A stretch of 64,000 nt of DNA from Capitulum mitella (lineage: Eukaryota; Arthropoda; Thecostraca; Pollicipedomorpha; Pollicipedidae): NCBI GenBank assembly GCA_030062745.1, contig CP099851.1, positions 8,744,393 through 8,808,392 on the forward strand, read 5' to 3'. Numbering within the stretch: the first letter of the stretch is position 1; the number at the start of each line of letters is the position of its first letter. This document shows, piece by piece, positions 44,401-55,118 of the stretch. Both the position numbers and the translations under genes were made by a program. The notes under the pieces are model-generated. The model had not been told where the DNA came from. It made no database searches and saw only the letters and a program-made list of their open reading frames with translations.

Positions 44401-45360
44401 GCCGCCGCCAACATCGGAAACGAAGAATCTCGTTCGACGGCCACGATCCGGCCGAGAGGCGGCGGTGGTGAAGAACACGCCACCTTTCCTGCAGACTTGC
44501 ATGCGAGAGTGCGAATACGCCTCCTCAGGTGCATCGACGATGGATTTGCATTATTTTTGTAAATCATCACTGGATGGTGAGAAACACCATCTGTGACACA
44601 CATCGATAGCGCGCTATCTCTATCACTGCACCGTCTCTACACTGATGATTGGAAGAACGTTCCGCACCTGTTGTAGACAGCACTGAAACATCATGAAAGG
44701 CTCTCAGCCCATGAACTGGTCAGTTGCCAGGAGAACTTTCACTTCTTTTGTCATTATTGAGCCTTTCATGACCGTAAGCAGAAGAATTGACTGAAGATAA
44801 GGCGATATAAAAAGAACGATTATCTTAAAGGCCGTGAAAACCTAACTACCTTTTGGGACAGGAATGCAACATTAAGGCATCTTAATCGTCAAGAGAACTA
44901 GAAAAAAAAGAACAAACCGGCCGCGCTTCGCGAGGAAATGCCACAAGCCACTTTTCGGTAAAGCGGGTATTGGATGGGGACAAATGTGCTCCATCGCCTT
45001 GTAGACTCGCTCTTGCAGTGGGGGTGAGCTGTTCCTCTCCAGAGTAACCCCATGGACCCGATCTTGCCCAGTGCCGGTCTGCGTGTAGATCCACCCGATG
45101 CCAGCCGGCAGTCAGAAACTGACCAGCTGTGTCAGTTGACAGTCAGAATCTGACCACCGGTATTACCCTGCAGTCCAAGAGCGCCTGCCTGTGAGGTCTG
45201 TAATCAGACACTGAGACGGCGATGGCTGTGTGTTGCGACTGTCTGCCGGCCGTGAACCTGAGCTCCAACTCGCCGCAGCAAGACTGATCACAACCACCAG
45301 AGCCAATACGCCAGGAAACACAGCAATCGTTAGCCGCGCTGGTCACGGCCAATAGCGGGT
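41481..45360. other. No recognisable gene; 3' flank of futsch
   Basis: 41480-41940 is GC-rich and may be 3' UTR. The rest is mixed unique sequence with short open frames lacking known domains. A C-run followed by (CCG)n lies at about 44376-44409. No transposon end is identified. Confidence 0.6.
44376..44409. repeat. Poly-C followed by (CCG)n microsatellite
   Basis: A run of about 12 C followed by seven CCG triplets. Confidence 0.95.
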
Positions 45361-45364
45361 CCAG

Positions 45365-46045
45365 CAGACGATGAGAGCTGCAAAAACACAGGCGATAACG
45401 GCAGTACACCAACTGATGATCGCGGAAGAGCGGCAGGCGATAACATGAGAACGATGGCAGACGATAACAGCAGATCAGTGGCGGACAACGAGTATGCGGC
45501 AGACGATGACAGCGGGAACATTGCCAGACAACAACACTAGAACAATGGCAGGCTATAACAGTAAGGGAAGCGGCAGGCAATAACACCAGGAGAGTGGCAA
45601 AAAACAACAGAACAGTGGCAGACGATAGCAACGGAACGGTGGCAGACGATAACAGCAGAATAGTCGCAGATGATAACGGCAGAACATTGGGATAAGATAA
45701 CAGCCGAGTAGTGGCAGGCGATAGCAGCAGAACAGTGACGGACGATAACATCAGACCACTGGCAGACAAAAACAACAGAAGAGCAACACAGTACAAGACA
45801 CTAACAACAGGCCGGTGAGATACAACAACAGAACAGTGACAGACGATAGCAACAGAACAGTGGCAAACAATAACAACGGAACAGCGACATACAATAACAA
45901 CGGAGCAGTGACAGACGATAACAGCAGAACAGCGGTAGACGATAGCAGCAGACCAGTGGCAGACGGTAACAAGAGAACAGTGACGGACGATAATAACCAG
46001 CAGTGGCAGGCCCTAACGACAGAACAATGGCTGATGATAAAGGCA
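45365..46045. repeat. 24 bp minisatellite, roughly 28 degenerate copies
   Basis: Unit GTGGCAGACGATAACAGCAG + AACA, 24 bp, clear in register from about 45615 to 45770 and again 45830-46000, degenerating at both edges. The C-poor + strand makes a Ser/Leu-rich 217-codon frame open on the - strand; eight codons per unit explains it, and there is no known domain. Confidence 0.9.
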
Positions 46046-46883
46046 GGTAAGCGATAGGCAATAGGTTACGTCCTATAGGATCCGATGAAAACCAGAATGC
46101 ACCGAAATCACATGCTTTGTGGCCATTCACAAGGTTACTGTGTGATTGTGTGACATAAAAAGGTCAAAGTTGGCATGCAGCCCAGAAATTCTGCTACACG
46201 CTCGTTTTCGTCTCATCGCGTCATCCCGTCAGTTTAGAAAAAGGGGGCGGATCATATCAGATTCCTGTACTGTCCACGGTGCCCCAATGGCGGAAACTTG
46301 GGTGCCGGAACGTAGAAGAACCCAAGAAAATGGGGAGGGAAGGTCAGAACGAGATTTCCCATGGGACCAATGCTAACTAAGGCAGAAGGAAAGACAGAAA
46401 ACATAGAAATACCTAGTGACTGACGGTAAAGGTACAGCAGCACAAAGACGATAAGGATAGAGCAGCAGAAAAATAAAACAACAAACAGTGGCATCTGTGG
46501 CAGACAGTCTATCTGCGGCGGCCACGGAGAAATCAAACACAGAATTGCAAATGGTACCAGGGCATTTCAAGACAAATCGGTCGGTGAAGAAGGCAATTTT
46601 ACGCCCTCATCTTTCAGAGTGCAATATAATGATGTGGCTTTAGGGGCTGTCATGGATGCCAAACCTGACATTGCATGTTTAGGTTCACTGCTTAAGACTT
46701 GGACAATGGCCGGCAGCATAGTTGTTATATCAATTCAAAAGATGACCATTAAACTGTCAATACTACATTATTTTTACGACGAAACAAGGACCAAAACAAG
46801 AGAACAGACTTTCGGCATACGCAGTCTCCAGGTCCAAGCATTAAAAAAAAACTAAATTTGATATACCACATAAACACTAAACG
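46046..46883. other. No recognisable gene
   Basis: Unique-looking sequence with no supported coding region, transposon end or array. Confidence 0.6.
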
Positions 46884-47168
46884 CTATACACAATGGTCCT
46901 CGACTGGGGAGAAACTGACCTTTCACCTGTTCAGTCAGAGCCAAGCAATGAAAGAACTAGACGAGCCCCACGTCTGAGAGATGCTTATAGTCACACTGTA
47001 ACAGCCTAGTGATGCATGGCATCATTAAGTTGTTCCATGGCATCACTAGGTTGTTGTAGTGTGACTATATGCATCTCTTCGACGTGGGGCTCGTCCAGTT
47101 CTTTCATTGCTCGACTTTGAAATAGGTGAAAGGTCACTTTCTCCGCAATTCAGGACCATGGTGTAGGG
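46884..47168. repeat. Long fold-back (inverted repeat), arms about 140 bp
   Basis: The left arm (about 46884-47022) and the reverse complement of the right arm (about 47030-47168) share GTGACCTTTCACCT-like, GAGCAATGAAAGAACT, GACGAGCCCCACGTC, AGAGATGC, ATAGTCACACT and CCTAGTGATG in the same order, at roughly 85% identity. The spacer is under 15 bp, centred on about 47026. The transcript would form one long hairpin. No coding capacity; it is probably a fold-back transposable element or MITE. Target duplication not determined. Confidence 0.88.
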
Positions 47169-47169
47169 G

Positions 47170-48440
47170 AAGCTGCCCAATGGGAGCCACCCTGCCTAAT
47201 TGCGCCACCCCCATTATCTCCTAATTGAGACAGATGATTGGTAGATAAAGAGTATTTCGTGAGAGAGGCTGCAGATTCGATCTTTTCCACTTCCTCTCTG
47301 TCAGTGGTGCAGACATGTGGTGGGTTCCGTGGAGTTCCAGGGCAAGTTTGAAGTAATTTCCTGGCTTGTGTTAACCACGTGTATAACTGTGGTATCAATG
47401 CCGTAAGGAAAAATTGTTTCCATACAGTGTCTCCGTTACGGAATTACGCTTCCCACTTAACCAGAACAGAGATGAGACGTTCGTGCGTTTTTTTATCCGC
47501 GGCTAGTTTTGTTATGGTAGGAGCCATTGTCTATTTTGCGCCACCATTTGCCGGGCCTTATTACAACAGTAGCGCAATCGAGGCAGGACTAACTAACGGT
47601 GTGCTGGTGGTTGCTGTAATTTTTCGCACGTGTCTGGGACCCATTTCAAACGAAAATCACGGGGACATTTCGGCTGCGGAGGGGACACCTTGAGAGCGAG
47701 GCAGAAATGTCGCCAGAGCCTCCCTGGAAGAGCTACAGCCTTTAGCCCTCCCCCTTACCCTCCCTCGCGGAGCCCGTTCAGTCCCTGCCGTCCACTGGCC
47801 GCGGAAACTAATGCAAAACATCATTTTTCCATTCACCATGTAAGCAGCGCCCCAAGCCCCGCAGGCAGCCCCCAGGCCGAGAATCCTGGCGACAACCCAA
47901 GGAACCAGGACCTCCTATCAGTCTCACGGGTAAACGTGTTCAGATTTTGGCCAATTCATTTAGAGGGGTTGGCTCGCCGCTGACTGCAGTCACCGTGCCC
48001 TTAGAAGCCACGTGACCTCTCTGTGCACGTCTCCGTAAGGGGATCCACCTGCCACTGCAGGAATTTGCTCTCTAACTGACAAACTAAAATATGCCCTGAA
48101 AGGAGAGAATGCACCCTTTTCACACCCCTAAACCCTTTTGATTTCGGTGACCTTACTTTGACATTTAGGAAATACAGGACCAGTATAGTTTCGGGTTTAA
48201 GAGGGAAACATTTCTTATCACAAGAGGGGTATGGACCCAAAACCCACTGGGCACGCCTATGTAACCACCTCCATGTGGCTGCCCAGCATCTTGTCGGGAT
48301 CTGAGCACCTCTCCCCACCTGTTTCCATGTATTGGTAAAATATGGCAGGGCAATCATATAATTCCGCGCAATCACATGACTCATCTACTACGGAAACGCA
48401 GCATAGCAACAACAAACGTGCGAGACTGTCATGAAGAACA
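47170..48440. other. No recognisable gene
   Basis: Includes a 104-codon + frame (47379-47693) containing a hydrophobic stretch and a 127-codon - frame (48001-48384). Neither shows a domain I recognise and both may be chance. Confidence 0.5.
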
Positions 48441-48830
48441 ACCTTTCCAGGAAAACTGACCTGAACATAATGTTTGACTCATTGTCGTCTACAAATTTAA
48501 GTGCCCATACGAGGAATGCAGACCTCGTCCCACAGACTAATTGGTGCCACCGCCACTACACTATCTCGACGTCTAACGATGCATCTGAGGGAAGGTATTG
48601 TTATTTGTATGCACCAACAGCATCGTAATCCCGCGAATTGTATGCACCAACAGCATCGTACTACCGTCGCAAGAGAACACCCTACTGAAAATACTACCAT
48701 CTTGATAGCATGCAACGACGCCAAGAGACTGATGGTTCTCGAGGTTTTATTTTTCCACGACCTCTCCCCAGCTCTGAACAAGCAGTTGCAGTCAAACATT
48801 GTGCTAGGACTGTGGGGAGATCTGAGATAA
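48441..48830 (+). mobile_element. Penelope-like element fragment (GIY-YIG endonuclease end)
   Basis: Around 48500 the + strand reads KFKCPYEECRPRPTD, then, after one frame change, IGATATTLSRRLTMHLREG and LIACNDAKRLMVLEVLFF. It parallels the GIY-YIG region of the fragment at 54066 (YIGLTTTTLSRRLTTDLRER). The catalytic Tyr of the YIG is lost in a frameshift. A 22 bp sequence, TATGCACCAACAGCATCGTA, is tandemly duplicated at 48607-48660. This is the dead 3' end of a Penelope-like retroelement. Confidence 0.75.
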
Positions 48831-49169
48831 AAGGCCATCAGATGTCCGATACGTATGTTGTTACCTGCCATTCATTCATATGTTTGTGCGTTATTTCTTT
48901 TCTTAGTTGTACATAGATTATTCCACCGCTCTGCTGAACAGAAGTTGGTTAGCAACTCATATCATAAAAAAGGTAATTTTTTTGCTGTGTTACTGGGTGA
49001 GAGTCGGTCAGCATATAAAGTAGACCAAAGACATCCGTCTAACTGTTCGTTACAGGGACCAATTATTTATCTATTTCTGAGCATGAAAAAAGTATCTCTG
49101 AAACGTCAAATACAAAATATATGAGTCCACTTGGTAATTCAATTGTGGATTTACCGATACATCGCAAAA
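48831..49169. other. No recognisable gene
   Basis: Short AT-rich segment between the Penelope fragment and the TTAA element; no feature. Confidence 0.6.
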
Positions 49170-51155
49170 CAGTCACCAAAACTATCAAACCATAGTCTCA
49201 AATTTTGAAAAAAAATTCGTAGGCGTTCAAAGGGCTACGAAAATAGGGCTAGTTTTTCGAAAACTGATTTAACAGAAAAGTTAGAAACACTTTTTTAGCT
49301 TTCACTAGTCATGTTATGCTGAAGAAGTACTAGTCGTATTCCATTGTTTATGTAATGTTAGCATAGGCGGTGCCATCCTGTGTGCATTTCATATTATTTG
49401 AAAATGATTCCAATCATTTGAATTCACCCTATTTCTGGAATTCCATTTTACGGCTGTTCTGAGCTGGGTACGCGCACTGACATTTTAAGTCATAGCTCCG
49501 TGATCAGATCTGATATCAAATTGAAACCTGGTACACAAGTACATGCCACCCTTTTAGGCCACGCATATTCCGGATTTGGCATTTGAAAAAATAGCACCAA
49601 ATTTATTACCATGAAACGAAATTTTGAGTTTTCACTCTGGCATGACCTTGTGAAGTGATCCCAGATAAACAAAATTGTATGTATATGTTGCCTCACTATT
49701 TGCCTATGCTTATACATTAATATAAAGTTTTAAGTTCTATTTCAACCCTATTCCCTAGGGCTACACGGTATGGCCGATTCCCGGCAGGGGGGCGGATTCG
49801 GCCTCCTGAGACCTCGAGAACTACTCGCCCGATTTCATCGCAACAAACGGCAAACGATTTGCCATGGTGTAAACTACACTTAAAGAAAAGTTTCAAAATT
49901 TTGGAAGAGGTGGATACAGGCGGGCAAATATATCAAAATGGGGTACTTTTGGACTTCTTATAACTCCGTCGTTTATGGACCGATTTCGATGAAATTGGCA
50001 TGAATCGAGAGATTATGGATGGGACTTTCACCATTGGTACGTACATTTCAAATTTTAGGAAAATCATAGGCGTTTACAGGGTTTCGAAAATAGGAAGATT
50101 AGTTTTTCAACAACTGAATGAACAAAAAAGTAAAAGCGCTTTTTTGGCTTCTACTAGTCATGTTATGCTAAAGAAGTACAAATCGTATTACAATGTTTGT
50201 ATAATGTTTGCATAGGCGGTGCCAGGGACATGAAAAAGGGGAACTGTCATGGTCACATGCTCTTCAGATCGACTTGTGTCCTTTGACCTAAAATGACCTC
50301 CAGTGACCTTGGAATCACTTGGAATGATCTCGTGTGCATTTAATATTACTTGTAAACGTTTTCATTCATTTGAATTCACTCTATTTCAAAAATTCCATTT
50401 TACGGCTATTGCGATATAGGGTACGCGCACTGACGTTTTAGGTCATAGCTCCGTGACCCGACCTAATATCAAACTGAAACCTGATACACAAGTAGAGGGC
50501 ACCCTTCTGTGTCACATATATTCTAGGTTTGACATTTGAAACAATAGTGCCAAAATACCTTGACCTGACCTTGTAAAGCGACCTCAAATAAAAAATTGTA
50601 TTTGCACGCTGCCCAACTACTTTGCTAAACATCCATATACAGTTTCAAGTTCTATCTCAAAAGACGCTATTTTTGACAGTCATTTCCTTTTACCCTCAAC
50701 TGGGCCAAAAATGGCGTGAGGCGCCTCCCAAAAACGTTGCCTGGCTCTACCCCTGAGCAAAACAGAATTACAAAATTTTGTCACAGTACTTAGAAAGAAT
50801 GGTTAGGAAAACTGACCAAGTTTCGTGAAGCTGCGTCAAAAACCCTGGAATTGGCGAGCAGAAAACCCGAGGGAGGCGTATTTGGCCCCCTGCCGGGAAT
50901 AGTGTTAAAAACGCCATTTTTGGCAGACATTTTCTTTTTACCCTAAACAGGGCCAAAAATCGCCTGAAGTGCCTCCAAAAAACGTTGCTTGGCTCCGCCC
51001 CTGAGAAAAATGGAATTGCGAAATTCTGTGTCGGTGCGTAGAAAGAATGGCGTAGACAGGTCATAAAGTTTCGTGAAGCTGCGTCAAAAATCCTAGGATT
51101 GGCAAACAAAAAACCCGAGAGGGGGCGGATTCAGACCCAAATTTCGGGAATGGGG
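49170..51155. mobile_element. TTAA element copy A, 5'-truncated and split by copy B
   Basis: The left part (about 49170-49745) aligns with the interior of the family, e.g. GTTATGCTGAAGAAGTACTA and GCATAGGCGGTGCCA. It lacks the terminal CCCTATTCCC and about 120 bp after GGTGCCA that the other copies have. The right part (50905-51155) continues from AAAACGCCATTTTTGGCAG to GGGAATGGGG and TTAA (51156-51159). The two parts meet in the family's internal sequence TTCTATxTTAAAAACGC, where copy B sits. Non-coding. Confidence 0.85.
49746..50904. mobile_element. TTAA element copy B, complete, nested in copy A
   Basis: Starts CCCTATTCCC and ends GGGAATAGTG, flanked by TCAA (49742-49745) and TTAA (50905-50908), so the target duplication is a slightly decayed TTAA. 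It is 1,159 bp, close to the 1,231 bp of copy C. Near the left end the terminal repeat is split: CCCTATTCCC is followed by about 25 bp and then GATTCCCGGCAGGGGGG, while the right end has CCCCCTGCCGGGAATAG in one piece. No transposase is present, so mobility would need enzyme supplied in trans. Confidence 0.9.
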
Positions 51156-51175
51156 TTAATGAAGTATGCATTAAA

Positions 51176-51177
<2 letters not shown>

Positions 51178-51230
<53 letters not shown>
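51178..51230. repeat. (TA)n microsatellite
   Basis: About 26 uninterrupted TA dinucleotides starting 19 bp after the TTAA that ends copy A. Confidence 0.97.
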
Positions 51231-51234
<4 letters not shown>

Positions 51235-51509
51235 TTTCCGTTGTTCCCATCAGTTGCTTTTTTCGTTTATAACCTGGAGGAAATGAACAGCAGAGAAACA
51301 GAAAAGCGAGGCGTACCACAAAAAACATCAAGCAGAACTGGTCAATGCAGCACTACAGGCTGCAGTGAAAAGGCAGCGGCGGGCCATAGCCGAAGGGCGA
51401 CGATGGACTGGAACATCAGCGTGTGTGTCTGCACACTGCTGAACACGGAGAACACGGACTGCACGTAATGCGGCTACGGCGCGGGCGACTGAGAAAGCCT
51501 CAGGGCTCG

Positions 51510-51680
51510 GAGACCGCTGAGGACGTTTGAACCGTCGCCGGCTCGAAGACTGCTGAGGACGTTTGAACCGCCGCCGGCTCGGAGACCGCTGATGACGTTT
51601 GAACCGCCGCCGCTCGGAGACTGCTGAGGACGTTTGAACCGCCGCCGGCTCGGAGACTGCTGAGGACGCCTCCGCCGCCC
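51510..51680. repeat. 36 bp minisatellite, 4-5 copies
   Basis: Unit GAGACTGCTGAGGACGTTTG + AACCGCCGCCGGCTCG; one unit is 35 bp. The array leaves an Arg/Ser-rich frame open on the - strand that is otherwise unsupported. Confidence 0.93.
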
Positions 51681-54060
51681 CGGGTTTCGTGACGATTGGG
51701 GAGACTAAGGCCGGTAAACTGATGGCCAGTGGGTGGCTAGGCTGCATAAGGAGCAACCAGGCGGGCGGCAGCCGCAGGTTCTCCGAGGCCTCCTCCGGCC
51801 CCGACCGCGATACGCCGGATTATTTTGGACACCCGGGTTTATTGCGCACGTAATCATGGACGATGGCAGGACTTCAGGAAAACGCTGCTTTCGTAGTCAC
51901 AAATAGCACAATGGCCATGCTTTTTTTTGTTTATTTATTTGTTAACACATATGGCCAATTGAAAGGAATAACATCATGTATATAGCCATTACATGGAGTC
52001 TGAACAAGATACATGACCATGAACATGATCATAAACACAAAGCAAAGACAGTAGAACATTGGTTAAAGCGAAATGTGCCATGCGGACAATGAGTACATTT
52101 ATAATGCCAAACTTCATGGGACCAGGGGATTTTTTCCCCAGCCAATAACTTGGTAACCAAACGGTGCAGTAGCGTCAAATTTTCATTACCCTTCGCTACA
52201 AATCAATTTCCGATCACGGGACAAAACATCGTATGGTGGAATGTGGAATGGTATAACATCAAAAGCAAGATGATGAGGGTATGAATATGAGCAAAGACAA
52301 ATATCGAAAGCAGCAAATATGTATGGAATTATAGTATATGTAATATATTTAATATACAAAGATATTTAGAATGACAAAATATCGATCAATGATGAATATC
52401 AAAGTGGCAAAATGTCGATGAACAAAATATCTAATTGCAAAATGTTGATCAGAGCTAAATAACGAAAAGGACAATATCGATCAGCAAAATATCTAATGGC
52501 AAAACAACGAGCACGAAATATCGAACAGAAATATCGAACACAAGGAAAATTAACCTGCTATATACTAAATGGGTGAAATGTCGAATCGCAAGATACAGTA
52601 AAAGAATTAAGAGAGAACCGGAAAATACTGTAATTGAAATTGAATTGAATTTTTGATTGAAAAATTGAATAATTGAAAATATTGTCCGCTGTGAAAAATA
52701 ATTCCTCTTGCCTTTGCCTGGTGCCTGCCTTCTGAAAATTACTCAACAGATCACTCAATCACATCCCGACAGTCACGTTGCTAACCCTGTTCGAGGATTC
52801 ATCTGAAATCTTCCACGAGTTGTCTCCTCTGTTCACCTCGAGCTCCTAGGACCCGAGGTAAACAGTAAACAGTTAATTGTAAACAGGGTAAAGTCGCACA
52901 AGACGTCGTGAGCGCCCCCTGGACGTGGCGATGCGGAGTCTGACATACTGAAATTTTACACCGCAGCATGCGGGGCTCGTACCCCGGATGTCCAAACTTT
53001 CCCCTTCGTTCTTTCCCAGTGGTCTTTTGAAGTAAGCTGTGACCATTGCTGGCAGGATTCTCCCATCTGTTAACAAAGCGCTACGGTGGAACAGAAAATA
53101 ATTTTTCCCAGCATTCCAGAGGTGGAGCCTCTGGACTAAACCGTGCCTTTGGCCTCGGTCCGCGCTCATCACCGCATCATCTGGCAACAACGGTCGGAGC
53201 TCACCCGCAAATGGATCCGTGAGACGGAAGGACCGGAAAACTCTGGTCTGAGCGAAGTGCTTTTTTTCTTTTTATTTACCCACGTTATACTTTGCTATGC
53301 GGAAGTTGGCCTTCGTTACCCGTTCCTGTATCAAGCCTTCCGATCACTTGATATTTTATTATTCTGTACTTCATCACTCCTATGTTGGTTCGGACCGACA
53401 TTGAGAGTTCGATCTTTAACGCTTGTTATTCTCCCTTTCGATACTTTTCCATTTCTATAAACATTCCCCTCTGATATATGTCCATGTTCGGTATTTTGTT
53501 CCCCATGGCCGGTGATCCCAGGGGGTCGGAGATTCGAACCCCCGCTTTTCAGGAATTTTAACGATAGGTCTATGGCAAAGACTGGAACGAAACGGTCTGA
53601 AATCCTATGTGTACCTCAAATAATTTTCGGAAAAGCCCAGCTATACTCTCGCCATTTCTCTGCTATATATGCATATATATTCTGAAATATTTAGGCAGTA
53701 CGTTCTCCCTTAGACATGATTTGTTGAACGCCAAGAAATATCTCGATCTGATTATTTTGTTCTTCGTTTGCTTGATCTGTTGAGCTATCAGTCTTCACCG
53801 GGGTGATAAATAGTTTAATATGTCGCCGACAATCATTCAGCTTCACCACTTTACGACGTTTTGGATACCATAATTCATTTTCAAACAGTCAGTACAATCG
53901 TTCGAAGTGATGAAAAATACGTCAACTGAAAAAATGGAGTATAAAAACATTTTAGCGAGGCACTTATAAAGCGAGTCATCTTCTACGGGCACGCACTAAT
54001 CACTGGGAAAACAGCCCCAGTGTCACACAAGACACGAGCTGATTGTTCAAGGACGGCTTG
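51681..54060. other. No recognisable gene; AT-rich block with ATATCGA repeats at about 52260-52560
   Basis: 52260-52560 carries loose repeats of AATATCGAxCA, AAAATATCTAAT and GGCAAAAT at about 25-30 bp spacing. 53520-53545 on the - strand has a GGGTTCGAATCTCC string resembling a Pol III B box, without the rest of a tRNA. Other parts show no gene or transposon end. Confidence 0.55.
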
Positions 54061-54065
54061 TCTTT

Positions 54066-54921
54066 TCAGATGAGCAGCGCGTCAGGCGCCGGGAGACGTC
54101 TTCTGTCATTGGATGTCTTCATTGCAGTTGTGTTGCTGGTGAGGTCATGTCGGGCGATTATTCGCCTGTGGGCCTGGGTCACGTGCTGTTGAGGCGCTCT
54201 CTCTCGGAGATCGGTTGTTAGTCGCCTGGATAGAGTGGTTGTTGTGAGGCCGATGTAGTCCGTACTACGAAGCCGGCAGTCTTCGTCTGGGCAGGTAAAC
54301 TTACAGATCTCGTTGGTCTTCTTGAGCTTGTTGTTGTCTTCAGTCATGTTTTTCATGAGGAGATGACCGAGCTTCTTGCTACTGTGGTAGATTTGCAGGA
54401 TCAGCATGATGTTTTCATGCGTGGGTTTGACGTTGTTCGGCATGCTCCGCCTGAGTGCTTTCTCGTCCACGAGTTGGGCTGACTACACCTGGTTTTTGCA
54501 GAACAGTGTGATGGTTTTGTTCTTCTGTCCTTGTTTTTGGTGCCCTCGGTCCACTTGGGATCTTGTTTCTCGGTCGATGTCAGTGTTGGAGTACCCACTG
54601 TTGACCAGGGTTTGTTTGCATGGCTGGACCTCCAGATAAACGGTCGTCCAGTCTGAGGAGTATTTGATTGCTCTGCTGATGAAAGAACGAAAGGCACTAG
54701 TGTGGCAGCGGTCTGGGGCAATCAGTAGTGTCATTGGTTGTTTTTATCTTGTTGGTAGCTTCCCGGTGCACTTTGGTTTTGAAGGTTCTGTGCATCGATG
54801 TCAAGGTCCAGGAATGGGATGCGATTGTTGATGCTTGCCTCCGTCGTGAAGTTCAGGACAGATTGGTCTTGCATGCTGGTTTCGAGGTTGAGGGGATGGT
54901 TAATGTCACTCAAGTCGACAG
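54066..54921 (-). mobile_element. Penelope-like element, 5'-truncated: end of RT plus GIY-YIG endonuclease
   Basis: Reading the - strand from 54921 down: FTTEASINNRIPFLDLDIDA (the reverse transcriptase PFLD motif), then after frame changes a KTITLFCKNQV-containing connector, then CPDEDCRLRSTDYIGLTTTT with LSRRLTTDLRER. The Cys-rich CxxxxC followed by a YIG motif is the GIY-YIG endonuclease typical of Penelope-like retroelements. The catalytic YxDD core of the RT is missing because the copy stops at 54921, two bases before the pogo element starts. At least two frameshifts make it non-functional. Confidence 0.85.
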
Positions 54922-54923
54922 TA

Positions 54924-55030
54924 TGGTAATCACACAAGTATAATGCTTACTCAAGTATAATGCTCCCCCCACTTTTGAATCGAAAAACAGGTCTTTTTTG
55001 TCATACCCAAGTATAACGCTCCCCCTAAGT
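54924..55030. repeat. Left terminal/subterminal repeats of the pogo-like element
   Basis: Three copies of (C/A)CAAGTATAA(T/C)GCT(CCCCC), at about 54933, 54951 and 55007, all in the same orientation. The outermost lacks the CCCCC tail. Confidence 0.85.
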
Positions 55031-55118
55031 TTTCAGATTTTTCTGTTAAAAAGAAATTTTCAGATTTTTTATGAAAAAAATTCATTTCCGATAAAAAATT
55101 ACATTTTCTGCATTTCAA

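Noticed and set aside
53500..53600. tRNA or tRNA-derived SINE on the - strand
   Set aside because: Only a B-box-like GGGTTCGAATCTCC is present; the T stem has mismatches and no acceptor stem, anticodon arm or A box can be placed.
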